The position numbers and the translations under genes were made by a program. 64,000 nt of DNA from Valencia hispanica (lineage: Eukaryota; Chordata; Actinopteri; Cyprinodontiformes; Valenciidae), in NCBI GenBank assembly GCA_963556495.2, contig OY747716.1, forward strand, positions 31,271,318-31,335,317. The letters run 5' to 3'. A model generated the notes under the pieces. That model searched no databases. It saw only the letters and a program-made list of their open reading frames with translations, and was not told where the DNA came from. Of the stretch, positions 36,259-48,890 are shown one piece after another. How positions within the stretch are numbered: the first letter of the stretch is position 1; every line of letters begins with the position of its first letter.

Positions 36259-37031
36259 ATGTTTACGCATTTATTTTTCTGTTCTAAATCCTACAAAGAT
36301 CTGAGTCAGGGATTAAAAAGGAGATGTACTGGAGCTGAGCTACTCTTAGATATTAAAAGTGCTTTGCAAAAGTACTACTTAAACTATTTCACACTTTATT
36401 TTATTCTGATTTTGCTTGATAGACTGACACAAACTAACATATACTTGCAGAATGAAATGTACATGACACATGGTTGTGAAATCAAACGCTAAAAATTGCT
36501 GTATACATTTAGATTCAGCAACCTTTACTCTGATACCCTTAAACAACATGCAGTGCAACTGATGCCTTAAAACATCACATGATTTGTAAATAGATTTCCC
36601 CTCAATCAGCATAAACACAGCTGCCATTAACACTGGATATACCTTAAAGACATACCTTTGGTGTAACATCACAGTGGCAGCAACATGCTGTGGGATCCTT
36701 TTCTTCAGTGGGGACAAGAAGTTCAGTAAGGCATAATGTGAAGATGGATGGACCAAAGCACGGGTTACACTAAACACACTGCCAGATCTGCAGTTGAGTT
36801 TAAAATCAAAGCATATCCATGTGCTGGTATGGATCAGTCGAAATCCAGAAAAAAATCCAAAGGGGACAAAAAGGGATGTTTAGAGATCCTCTCAATCAGA
36901 TCTGACTGAGTCTGAGCTATTTTGCAAAGTACGGGAGACAAGAACCATTTCTACATGAGCAAAGTAGGTAGAGATATACCCAAGAGAACCTAAAGATGAA
37001 ACTGCAGCAAAAGGTTGTTCCACAAAGTATA

Positions 37032-38257
37032 CAGACCCTTTCCAAAAAATTAGAATATCATGGAAAAGTTTATTTATTTCCATAATTCCATTCAAAATGT
37101 TAAACTTCCATAGATTATAGATTCAGATTCACAACTTAAACAATTTCAAGTATTTAGTTGTTTATTTGCACATTATTGGGCTTCCAGCTCATAAAACCCA
37201 CAAAAATAGGAATTCAAAAAATTAGAATACTGTGAAGAAATCAGTTCAAATTTAACAGTGCATGAATGTTTTAAACTGAGTGTCACACACTACTCATCTA
37301 CTAAACTCAAAGCACCTGCACAGGTTTTCCCAGGTGTCATTAAATTGCTTCACTTTGGTTCAATTGTCTCAGTTAGGTTTTATGTGAGGAAGATTGCAGA
37401 CTTGACAAATGGCCAGAAGACCATTATTGATACCCTCCATAGGATGGGTAAGCCACAAAAGTTCATAGCATTCAGACGCATTTGAGAGATGGGCTACAAA
37501 TGTTGGATTCCTAGGGTCAAATCACTTCTGAGCCTGAGCCAACGTAGGAAGTGTCCCAACTGCGCCAAGGAGAAGAGGGACTGGACTGTTGGCCAGTGGA
37601 ACAAGGTCCTCTTTTCCGAAGAATGTTAAGTGTGGCTTTAATTCGGGAATCAAGGTCCAAGGGTTTGGAGGAAGACGGGTAAGGATCAGGACCCAAGCTG
37701 CTTTAGGTCTAGTGTAAAATATCCACAGTCAGTCATGATTTGGGGTGCAATGTCCGGTGCAGGTGTTGGTAAACTCTGCTTTCTTAAATCCAAGGTCACA
37801 CATGAGTCTACCAGAATGATTTAGAGGACTTCATGATTCCATCATGGAAATCTGGACTTCCATAACTCCCAGGCAATGCCACAGGCTGATTGCCTCAATG
37901 CCACGGCGCACCAAGGCAGTGATTAAAGCAAAGGGATTCCCTACCAAGTATTGAAGTTTGACATATCGTTTGGAAGGTACCATATTTTGATTTATTTGAT
38001 GTGATCCGAATTTCTTATTTTTTCTGCAAAAACTGAGAAGTAAATGGTGATTTATTCACAGTATTCAAATTTTTTTAATTCCTGTTTTTGTGGGTTTTAT
38101 GAGCTGGAAGCCCAAATTATGTACAAATAAACAACAAAATACTTGAAATCATTTAGGTTGTGGGCCCTGAATCTATAATCTATGGAAGATTAACGTTTTG
38201 AATGGAGTCATGGAAATAAACTTTTCCGTGATATTCAAATTTCTTGGAAAGGGTCTG
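37032..38257 (+). mobile_element. Tc1/mariner element with long terminal inverted repeats
   Basis: 1,226 bases flanked by TA on both sides (37030-37031 and 38258-38259). The termini read CAGACCCTTTCC and GGAAAGGGTCTG, and the inverted repeats extend about 200 bases each, with CTTCCATAGATTATAGATTC and GGGTTTTATGAGCTGGAAGC as matching blocks. The interior retains recognisable transposase pieces on the plus strand (CPNCAKEKRDWTVGQWNKVL-like, then a VMIWGAMSG-like stretch), but frameshifts and stops break it. It is inactive. The TIRs match at roughly 80-85% by eye. Confidence 0.85.
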
Positions 38258-40149
38258 TATATGGTGGGGACTTAACACAAAACAAATTCTTTTTTTGTAC
38301 CACTTAACAGTTGTGCTCTAAAAACCCAATAAAGTAGAAGTTTGAGGTTTCTAGCTTTGATGTGGCAAAACTTTGAAGGTTTACATACCATGATTCATAT
38401 TAAAAAGAGTGACTGATGTATTAATATCTCCTTTAACATCTGATATTGACAAAAGCATTTTTGTATTATGTTTTGCAACATAATGAAGCCTCGCTACAGC
38501 ATTTTACCATGATGTAAATGGCCCTAACTGTCACATATTAAAACCAGTTGATGTTCACCTTTTACCTTAGTCTTTATCAGCTACTAGAAACTAAATGTTG
38601 TATTTATTTGTTTTCTGAGATTGTTAAATCTGTGTCTCTGACATCTGGTTTCATGATGTTTATGTGGAGTCTTGCAGAAAACACTTCATAAACCTGCAGG
38701 GATTGTTGACGAGCACAGCGAGATTGAAGAAAAACAGTAAAGCTTCAGGCTGTAAAACTAAATCAATGACATTTGAGATGGGGGGGGGGGGGGAAACTGG
38801 ACCATAAAGATGAAGGCAGCAGTTTGACATAGCCAGCACCTATACTCTGCAACACTACAGCATTAATAAGAGCTTTTAAATATGAAGCGCTAAAAAATCC
38901 TTTTCATAACTTCCTCAGATTTGCAACAGTTTCTACAATTTAATCTTAGATTAAATAGACAATTAAAAACACATATATTCAAATTGGGGCAGGAGGTTTA
39001 CTCCTGAATTACTGTGACACATCCGCTGCTTGCCTGCAGCCTCTTGGGTCAGTGATAACAACACATGGGTGCTACCTGACCTGACTATCTACGTCACCAC
39101 ATGACTCATACCTTATTTTGTCGTGACTGTCAGTTCTCCTCTCAAACCCCTCCTCTCACTCTCTCCCATGTCCCCTCTTTGTCCCACATGCTCTCTTGGA
39201 TGCTCCAGCACACTTTGGCATAAATATACACTCTACCTCTTTCCGTTTTCTGTCATTGTTGGTCTTTGAGCACAAACAAGGGAAACTGTTTAGATTATAA
39301 TAAGAAAGCTGACACTTTTAGAGGAATGTGTTGGGGTCTGTGTGAAAGCACGATGAAACATCCCGACCCGACTACTCATGGCAGGGTTCGTTCTCTCCTG
39401 GGCCTTAATTTTGTATTCTGCAAAATCGCTAGAAATAGCATTTTCCACATTTCAGGATGCTCTGCTTTCTGCTGACAGCTGCCCAGCTCAAATAAATCTG
39501 CATCCTCCAGAAAAGGTTCACATGGAGAAGAGCAAATGTGTGAACAAGAAGAGAATTGCAGAGCAGAGCAGTTGGCAGGGTGTGGATCTGTCTAGTTTTA
39601 ACATGTGCTCAGGTCGCCGCTTGATACCAAGAGGAGGAGCTGCAGAAACTAGGGCAGGGAGTTCTTCAAGAAGCTCCTAAAAAAAGAAATATCTTCTGCT
39701 GTGCAAGAGTCCAACATAATGATTTTGGAGGGAAGTGTCAGATAAATCAACCAATCTCCTCACAGATGGCAAAAACTGCTACACTCGTTTAGTCAGTGTC
39801 TCTTCTAACCAATTATGGCTTAAACTGGTTCAATCTATACACATTTTTTGTTAGTAATGACTTGTTTTTCTTTTTCTAAATTCAAAGTCTGGCAGTTTTC
39901 TGTCAATTGCTTTTTATTTGTAAAAGATTTTTTTGTCTAAAAATGTTTGTCAGCCGAAATAGTTACCTCACATTTCATGACAGTCTCAAAGGCTTTCGTT
40001 AACTAAGAATGGACACAATATCAGTGCCATACCAATGGTCCCAAAAGTACTTGGAAAATACAGTAAGAAGTACTTTCAGAAGCCATGAAGACCCCAACCA
40101 ACTGCATATGCTACATTTAATGCAAGTAAAGCTGGAAGTCACATCAACT

Positions 40150-40640
40150 TTCGATGTCCTGTCACAGATTCTCAGTTAGATTTAGGTCTGAACTTTGAGT
40201 GGGTTTCATACCACAAGAAGATGATCTAAATCATTGACCTAGATCATTCCTTTGCGATTTTGATAACATGGTCATGGTTGTCCAGCTAGAAAGTGAACCT
40301 CTTCCCCACCCTCAAGTCTTTTTCAGCATAAAGCAGATTTTCTTCCAGGATTGCCATGTCTTTAGGTTTATCCATCGTTCTATCAACTCTGACCAACTTT
40401 TCTGTCACTGCTGAAGAAATGCATCTCCACAGCATGATGCTGCCATCACCATGCATCAATATCGGGATTATGTGTTCAGTTTAATGTGCAGTGCTAGTCC
40501 TCTCTCTGTTAAATTTTTAGTGGACTTCTTTGCACAGGCTTTTTGAGGGGTATTAGAGTGAAGGGGCTGCATAAAAAATTATTCTTTGTGTCGGTCTATC
40601 ACATAAAATCTCAATAAAATACATTAAAATTTGTGGATGA
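40150..40640 (-). mobile_element. Tc1/mariner family A fragment
   Basis: Contains CACAGATTCTCAGTTAGATT, CATCTCCACAGCATGATGCTG and the end phrase GGTCTATCACATAAAATCTC. The middle is shortened. Confidence 0.65.
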
Positions 40641-42489
40641 AGCCTGATAAGATAAAAGTTCAGGTTTTAGAAACCACAGCAATCTCTCTGTCTACTTTTG
40701 AACAACCAATCTGTTTCTTTTTTTTTGTCGCCGAGTTTCCTAGTTACACAGAGTCAGCAACCCTCCCTCCGTAATATCTGCATCTTTGCTCCGTATGAGA
40801 TCACCCATCTCCTCCTGCTCCATCTGTTCACTCAAAGAAGGAGCATGGGATTATTTTGTAGAGCACTGCTGACTTACTCCATCTGGTAACGAGCCCGCAA
40901 AAGGCTAATGGCCGCCGAGAGAGGTAAGGCAGTCAATAAGAGGAGCTGTAGCTTTATTCTGTGAGGTCGATGAGGAATTTCTTCTGTCTCCCATTGCAGA
41001 GGCGTTGGAATGATGATAAACTACAGCTTGCATTGCTGACTGCAGAAGGAAGAGGTCTTAAAAGGAACAAGTTCTCTCTGTGACACCTACTTTAAAATGA
41101 AGCTTAAAAATTGTTTTATAAAAATCCAGTCAGGAAAGAATTTGAACACATGGAGAAGGTGGTGTGGAGACACTTATATTTTTAGCCTCATTAAAAGGTG
41201 CAGGCAGATATACCTGAGAATAGGAAACTGAAACATTTTCCAGCAGATTTATAAAAATATTGCCACAGTTCAGTTTTTAATAAAAAAAACAACTAAGATT
41301 TACTTAGGCTACTTGAATTTATGCTGTTGCATTCATGACCAAACCTGCTGATTGAAATGTATCTATGCTCAGAGCAACCGAGATCTGATTTAGCAATAAC
41401 ATCTGCAGAAGTTGTAGTACAGCCTGCTACATTCTATTAACCACAGCTTCACAGAGCAGATTTTACAAGTTCATCCCCTGCCGGAGTGACATTTGGTCTC
41501 CAAGGTGACTGTATTAGCTCGCATTCTCTACATCCCGCATCTTTTCAGTGAATACACAACATCAGCACAGCAGTGGCTTTTATGTCATGGCAACAGTGTT
41601 TGCGTAGGTAACATCAACAGGGCAAACCAGAGCTTTTAAATCAATACTCTGAGGTACCGGCCGACAAGTGCTTTTTGAAGAAAATGCCCCTTTCAACTAA
41701 AACCAAACCTAAACAGCCCTGAAGTAAAACACAAAGTGGTCATCTTGTGATGGTATAATTGAAGCAGCTGGACAGAAAACAGATGTAGCTAATGGTGAGG
41801 AATAAAACGGCGCATTACAGCTGTGTCTTTTTTGCTCTCCCAGAGATAAGAAGTCGGTGAAATTTAATGGTTTTCGTTTTTATGATTTACTTCCCATTCT
41901 AATTGCAAAGCTGTTAAGAAAAAGCGATCAGATGGAGGCACCTCATATGCTTTCATGTTTCAGCTGTTCATGAACTTTACAGCGCCTGTTTTAAAAAGAC
42001 AGAAACAACAGTTCTTCATGTGGCTCCTGATAATAAACCACCATTTAAAAAGGAATATTAAGTTAAATATAGATCTCTGAACTTAGAATCAAAAATTAAA
42101 TCACTGCAAAATGTGACTTTGTTTCAAACAGTGATGAAAAATGGTATCTGAACACTGTTTCATTAAACGGTACGCGGATATCTAATTATTTTGACTCAAA
42201 CATCAGTTCCCAGACAGTTTAATTAATGAGCACAGAGAATATCACTTTGTTGAAGACGACTTTTTTACCCAGCATGTCAATTATGGGACAAATTTGCCGA
42301 TCTCTAAAAAGGAAGAAAAAGCTCTCATCTGCTATTTTAGGTAACAAACAATTTAGTCATTTTTTTATATGTAATACATTGTTAGTGAAAAATTTACTGG
42401 TATTACAGAGCTAGGAGCACACTGAGAAATGATAGTTATCATACAATAATTATAGTTATCTACTTCTGCTGATAAGCATGTCAGATAGT

Positions 42490-42862
42490 CAGTCCACCTG
42501 TTTTGTCCAAATGAAAAACCTCAACACCCACTGGATTTATCACCATGATGATTAAAGACATCAAAGTATGACACTGGTTGAAACTGGGATTTGCCTAAGT
42601 TTCCATCAAAACATACTAGGATTCCTGCATTTGGTCCGATCAATCTTCCCATGAACTCTAACTTCCTTGTCCCCTTGCTAAAGAAAAGCCTGTCTTGTTT
42701 GTACACTAATTTTCTTTGACAAACCTTCTTTACATTTATGCACTACTTCCTGTTGGTCTGTTTGATAAAATAAGAATAAAGTGCAATGAGGTTTGTGGAT
42801 TTAATGTGAAAATATGGGAAAAGTTCAGAGGGTGTGAATACTTTTGATTGGGGGTGTACTTT
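42490..42862 (-). mobile_element. Tc1/mariner family A fragment, terminal part
   Basis: Contains TTTATGCACTACTTCCTGTTG, AATATGGGAAAAGTTCAGAG and GTGTGAATACTTTTGATTGG, the end of the family A element. Confidence 0.6.
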
Positions 42863-45142
42863 GAGCTTGTTGCTGTAGATTCTTGCTCACACTAAGCTTT
42901 ACTGGCAGTCCAACCAGGTTTTTCCTTCTTTCTTTTAATAAAACTAAAATGTAACAACAGTAGAAGTGCATAAAATAATAAATGGGATAATTTGTTATGC
43001 AGTATATTTAACATGACGTTTCCAGTCAAACTGTTTGCCTCCATGATAAATCACCTTGGTATATGACCTTCTTCGCTCTCCCTTCTCCAGACAGCACCGC
43101 TCTGCACCAGACGGTGATTAATTCCCTATCAAATAATGTATCATGCTGCTTTTACAATCTGACTTTGGCTTACGTTGTAATTACTGTCTTTTGTCTCAGC
43201 AGGAATACAACAGTTAAGGAAAGAAGTCATCACATGGTATAAAACGAGGCATCCATTTTGGCCTCATGCTGCTGTCAGGCCAAAATGAATGAATGAAGTG
43301 ATAAAGATTATCAATAACTCAATTCTGGAACAGTTTCTATTTTTAAGCACAACTGACTTTGAAGGACCCATTTATTCTCAGAAGCTGAAGTCAATCTGAT
43401 TTCAATTTGCTTTGGTTTAAAGCTGATTGCATTCAAGGCCTCAACAGTGGCGCCCCATGCCTCAGTGGACTTTCAGTTAGACAAATGATGTTTAGAAGAA
43501 AGAATCCTAATGATCCATGTACAAGGACTACAACATAAACATTTGGCATTTTCATTCTTGGTACGTTATGGGTCAAACAGCTTTTTCTTCATGCAAATAT
43601 TATAGTGAAATGGCAGCAGACAGAAAGGAAATCCAAATTTTTTTATGAAAACATCAAAAGTCTGTGATGCATAATTTGCACTATCACTATTTTCTATTTC
43701 AGTCTCACGGGATAGTTTTCTATAGAATTTAGATCAACTTTTATTTCAATTTTTACACTTAAAGTGAAAGTTTTGTTTGCTGGTCATATTGCCCCTTCCA
43801 TTTGTGGTTCTTACATGAATAGCGCCCTGGGCATCCCTCTCCTTCCCCACAGACAAAAAAACCCCCACAGTTCTCTACTCCTCCTTCAAAACCCATCAAA
43901 AAACTATTTGCATTTTGTAACTTATCAGAAACATTAGCAATTAAAAACACTGATCTGTTATTATTTGACTTTTAAAAAAGGAATTTAATGAAAAAACAAA
44001 TTTTTATTTTGTCTAAAAAAATCTGGTTTAGCTAAGAATTGGCCAGTTTAGGGTTGACCATTCTAAACATGAACGATTTTCAACTACAGATGGTCAAATG
44101 CTGCCCAAACCAACAACAACAAACATAAAATCCTCATTAAATGTGAATCAGACCGCAACTTCAACGTCATCAGCCACCCTTGATGAAATCTAATATTTTC
44201 TTGTAGTGTGCACGTCATAGTCCTGTTTTAATCTACTGGTCAAGCAAATGAGCAAAAAAGTTAGAAAATGTGTTCAAAGTGTAATTGACATAACTTTTTT
44301 CTTCTTCGCACCCTACAATTAGTGCAGCTCTGAGCAGAGAGCCATATTCATATTTGCATAATGTTTTGTGCCAACCATGTGTGAAACTGGCTTCATTAGG
44401 GAGACAATTTATCTCCGCTTTGTAAACTAATGATTTTAAGAAATTTTCAAATCTTCCTGTAGTTTACAGAGTGGTTCTATGACTCAGAAGTTGTTAGAAA
44501 TGAAACTAAGCTGATATGCACTGTGTTAGGTTCATGGGTACAAAATGGTCAAGTTACAAGTACAGAATAGAAGTCGGAAGGGACAAAATAACAACTGTGG
44601 GTATAAAATACAGGCAAAAAGTTGACGAAAGATTGAATTGACTCCAAGTCCTTGTTTAATTGTGTTTCCCCTTTTGATAGTCAGACATTAGATATTAAAT
44701 TTGTTCCTATGATGGCGAGTAAAGAACAGGCTGCAGCATGCAGTGTGAAGTGTTCCTGTTAAATGTGCTTGCATATCATTCACATAATTTTTTTTCTTTA
44801 TGTAAAGAAGCCAGATAAGTTACTTTGATTAACACAGTAAGAGGCAACAAAACTGAACAAGATTTTATCATGCTCTAGAAAAACAGACTGAAGGATCAAT
44901 CATCTGTTGTTTTAAATCTTAGTTTGAGTGTTCATTCTGACATTAGGTTCATGTCTCTAGTTTATTTGGCATCCCTCTCAATACTAATGTAAAAATGTCA
45001 AGTTTGATCTGCAGATCTACATTTCTAATTTGCACCATCACACCTCAACACTTGCAGGCTCCTCATAAAACACTGTGATTAGTGTTGTTCTGAGTCTCTT
45101 CAGCAGTGAAAGCGTTTGGTGCTGTTCTCACAGCCAGCGTGG

Positions 45143-45148
45143 TTTATT
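45143..45148 (-). terminator. AATAAA close to the stop of the 45.2-kb ORF
   Basis: AATAAA on the minus strand, 28 bases after the TAA at 45176-45178. This suggests an unusually short 3' UTR, or chance. Confidence 0.35.
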
Positions 45149-45175
45149 CTCTCACAGTTTGGTTCATTTTGCATC

Positions 45176-45537
45176 TTACACCGAAGTTTGTTGTTTCAGT
45201 ATCTGTGTGATGGATGCATAAAGATTTCCAAAGAACGCTGAACTATCTGTATAAACCCTGTAACTGGATGTCCCTTTAATTGTGGAGGGATGAAACACTG
45301 GGGAATCAAAGCAGAAAAAGTGAATAAGCCTTTCTAGTGATCTTTTGTTGTCATTCTCGCTGAAACTATTGTGCAATGTTCGTTTATCCAAAAGTGCAAC
45401 GATTTTGATATCCACCACCACATCAGGATTTGGTTGTTGTAGAAACTCCACCGCTTTATTGGCTGGGGGAAGGATGTCAGCTCCCAGCACTGTTAATACT
45501 GTATATCCAGCCGGATTAAAAAGGGGTTGCTGTAGGA
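45176..45537 (-). CDS. Exon-like ORF, possible terminal exon of an unrecognised gene
   Basis: About 120 codons from an acceptor-like border (GACTGACTTCCTACAG on the minus strand) to TAA. It reads QPLFNPAGYTVLTVLGADIL near its start and ends in QILKQQTSV. It has mixed hydrophobic and charged residues with alternating patterns, unlike nearby shadow frames, and AATAAA follows within 30 bases. No family recognised. The frame is also open upstream into a GT repeat as far as 45562, so an intronless gene or retrogene fragment is possible. No upstream exon was identified. Confidence 0.35.
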
Positions 45538-45589
45538 AGTCAGTCAAAAAACACACACACACACAAACACCAGTCTGTATTTCTACCTA

Positions 45590-45895
45590 TATAGGGACTT
45601 TATATTGACTTCAATTCATTTTAATAGCTGCATTTATGCCTTACCCAAATTCTTACCCTAACCCTAACCATTTCCAGTTTATTTCTAACACTAACCTTAA
45701 CCAAAATATAATTCACACCATACCTCTGAACCTAAACCCTAACCTTAAGAAAGGGGATTCACCATTTTATGACCGGAGTTTGGTCCCTATAAGGTCCATC
45801 GGTCTTCAGAAGTTTAGCGAAAATGCCAGAGAAGGTCCTAAATAGGATAACTATACAAGGACACACACACACGCGCACACACACACACAAAAAAA
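45590..45895. repeat. Degenerate CCCTAA-rich repeat with flanking CA microsatellite
   Basis: Several CCCTAACC units (45655-45770) inside a segment with GACCGGAGTTTGGTCCC and terminal ACACACAC tracts (45550-45566 and 45862-45890). This matches a common interspersed fish repeat with telomere-like words. It is not a telomere. Confidence 0.6.
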
Positions 45896-46789
45896 AAAAT
45901 AGAGCAGCTGCAAATCATCTATTGTGCCGTTAAAGAGATGGAAAAAGCAGGAAAAAGTTGGATGGTTGTTTACCATGCAGGTCCACTTCTAATTGTGATT
46001 GTTTTAATCTCAATTTGTTTTTATGTCATAATAGGCACTATTGATTCATGGTTAAGTTTGAAGAGAAGTATTGTTTGTTCAACCATTAGCATTGGTAATG
46101 TTCAAAACCCAAATACTTTGTCCAGCAGAGGAAAGATAGCAAAGGGCTGAGAGACGCATCAGCCTATTGTTAACCGGCAATATGCCAAGTTTTTACCTTA
46201 TAATATCTTGTACTACCTGAAATCGGTCAAATTATGGTAATATCTAAGCATGTTAATCCATTTTTCTGTTGCGTCTTTGAGACAGGATGCGTAAACAGTT
46301 CTGTGTTGGAGCCTAGTGGCTGCACAATTATTAATAAAAAAACATTTAGTACTGCATATAGTTGATACAGGACTAAAAATAATTGCAAAAGCTCCCTGAG
46401 TAAAAAGGAAAGTCTTAAAAGGCCTTTAAAAAGTCTGAAAAAATATTTCTCCAGAACCCAATGGAAGATTACAAGGGCATACAGCTTCTTGGGAATAAAA
46501 TTTAAAGGAAGGAGGAACAACTCCTGATTTTTGCAAACCACAATACAGTACTGAGATAACCTGTGTGAACACAAAATGCATTTTTGGAGTAATTATTTCA
46601 CCCATTAAGGGAAATAGATTTATCCAAGCCAATCTAGCTCTATGTTAACAAAAATCACATCCATGGAGGATTTTTAAGGGTCGGTCCCATTGATACTTCC
46701 CAAAAACATCTTAATGTTGTTTTTTGATTGGCTTGTGTCCCAATGCATCTGATATAAAAGTAACACAACATCTCAGAAGAAGAGCATAA

Positions 46790-48890
46790 TACCAACAATA
46801 AAGGCCAAAATTATTCATACCCCTGGCAGATTTAGATTTAAAATAATTATCATTCAAACAAGAAGTTGATTTCTTGTCGGAAAAATATTTTAAAAATCAA
46901 GATAAAAGGAGTGTAAATTTTGAATAACATGTTTAGTCTATTTTAAATACATGTCATTTAATAAAATGGCATTTCACCCTTTTTTTATTTCCCATCTCAA
47001 TGATCAGCAAAAATCTTTCTTGACATTACAACAATCAAATCCTTCATAGAATTGCTGAGCAGCTTTTTATACATTTTCACTTCAATTTTGCTGATGAGCT
47101 CAAGTCTCTAAGGTTGAAAATTCTCCTTGCCATTCCCCTAATCTTCTTTTTTTTTTTTGCCCTAATCTTCAGCTCCTTCCACATATTCTCTGTCTGAATC
47201 ATCTGAGAACTTTGGCAAACCACTCTGAAACAATAATGTTGCTTCCAGCCAGAAAAGATATTGTGATCAAATTTTAAAATAACTTTATACCCAATTCTGC
47301 ACTGTGAAAAAACTGGCAGCTGTGGTTTCATTTCACCGTGAAAAATAAAGTGTAATTGTAGAAAGCCCAATGGTAAACTATTTTGGTAACTATACATTTC
47401 ACAGTAAAGGAATGTTGTTGTTTTACAGTAGAGTTAAGTAAAATAAATACTGTGAAACTGTTTCATGTGACATGCTGTTAATTTGATTACAGTCACCCAC
47501 GGTTGGATCCAGTGAAACTGTAAAACATATTACAGTAATCTATGAAAAAGTTCAATATCACGGTAAATTACTGGCAGTTGTGGTTGCCAGAATTTCACCG
47601 TGGAAAATATAGGGATAATGTAGAGTACTTAGAGATATACTTTTTTGTTAAATATAACATTCCCAGTGAAGACCTGTTATTTTTAGTACGGTAAATTACT
47701 ATAATTGATAAAAAAAACAATTATGTAAACCTTTTCATGGTATTTTATGTAAAAAGAACAAACATTTCATTAACCTGATTACAAGTCTATAACTTTTATA
47801 GCACACAAAGTTTAATGCAGGATCAGGATAAAGCAATATAACATGTTTTATCTGTAAGATTTTACAAAATTGTCATATATTTTGGTTAATGATACACAGT
47901 TTTAAGCTAAATATTTTAGTGTACATCACTGTAGAAACACACAGACTATTTTTAGAGTAATTGGTACTACAATAACAATGGCCTTTTACCGTTAATTGTG
48001 CCACAAAATACTTTTTTCATAATAAATATTTGTGTTTTATAACTGGCAAGACTGTAAAAATTGAAAACCTATACATATTTTTTATTTATAATTGATCATA
48101 TTTACTACAAAGATACACTGTTTTATTAAACAGTTTAAGCATGTTAATATTTTTTTTGTTCACTGTAATTTTCACAGTAATTCGAACAATGTTTTGACAT
48201 GTTACTGTTAAAACTAAGGTATGTTTCAAATGTAAAACGCATTAAAGATTGTAATTTATATAGAATCATTGTGTAACTTTTAAGGTGATTAATGCTAATA
48301 ATGTTATGGATTTTTCCTGTTTCTTTCACAGAAAATGTGACACATTAATGTAAATTAATGTGTTTTCATAATGTGTTTTCATAATGTGTCATAATGTGTC
48401 AACATATTAGTATTGTAAAAACAAAAACAATTTACCATTTTTCAATTTACAGTAATTTAACATATGTATTGCAATCGTTTCGTCTTTTAAAAACTTAATA
48501 GTCATTTACCGTAGCCATTTCATAGTTATTTACTGTCATTTTTACATACATGTTTTAACGTGTACTATAACTAAGAATCATTTTGAATTTTAACTGTACA
48601 GTTTAACCTGGAAGTGTGATGGTCTGCTACTGCTTCACAAGCAGTGACAATGACCCAGAGCAGACCAGTAAGAACACCTCCATATGGCTAAGTAAACAAA
48701 ATGAGGGTTTTTAGATGGCCTAGTCAAAGCCTGTGCTTAAGTCCAAATGAGATGCTGTGGCATGACCTTAACCTGGTCCCTGTTACTTAGAAACCTTCCA
48801 AAGGGGCTGAGTTTCACTAATTTTGAATAGAAGAGTGGGCCAAAATTCCTCCACAGACATGTAAATGACTCATTATTACAAATTCTTAAA
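46790..48890 (+). mobile_element. Tc1/mariner family B copy, interrupted
   Basis: Left end AAGGCCAAAATTATTCATAC followed by CCCTGGCAGA, a known Tc1-type fish terminus. Transposase-like DNA resumes at 48605 (GTGTGATGGTCTG, then CAATGACCCAGAGCAGACC, as in the DD34E region) after a 1.3-kb interruption. Many stops. The right terminus was not found; a THAP-domain transposon begins at 48891. Confidence 0.55.
47300..48603. mobile_element. CACTA-like, ACAGTAAATTACTGT-rich repeat inside Tc1 B
   Basis: Starts CACTGTGAAAAAACTGGCAG and is full of ACAGTAA/TTACTGT words like those at 24480-26804. An internal duplication is visible: about 47307-47440 and 47575-47710 share CTGGCAG..TGTGG, TTTCACCGTG and a following AATGTAGA-like stretch. 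The right terminus is not a clean CAGTG, so the end is approximate. There is no ORF. Confidence 0.55.

Larger units (their letters stand above)
32568..37031. other. Non-coding DNA, possibly intronic
   Basis: No confident exon. A minus-strand ORF at 35656-35842 follows an ACCCACAG acceptor-like site and has a protein-like composition. It has no donor and its phase does not fit the 32567 exon, so I left it uncalled. Simple repeats are listed separately. Confidence 0.35.
38260..45140. other. Non-coding DNA with Tc1 fragments
   Basis: No gene recognised. There is a G14 run at 38780-38793. A TATA-like GCATAAATATACA at 39219-39231 lies 148 bases before an ATG at 39378, which opens a 100-codon plus-strand ORF with a hydrophobic start (MAGFVLSWALILYS). 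Nothing else supports a gene there. Acceptor-like tracts at 40710-40740, 41550-41563 and 43060-43090 lack consistent exons. Confidence 0.35.

Noticed and set aside
45655..45770. CCCTAA words suggesting an internal telomere repeat
   Set aside because: The units are irregular and embedded in a known type of interspersed fish repeat with CA tracts, not a (CCCTAA)n array.
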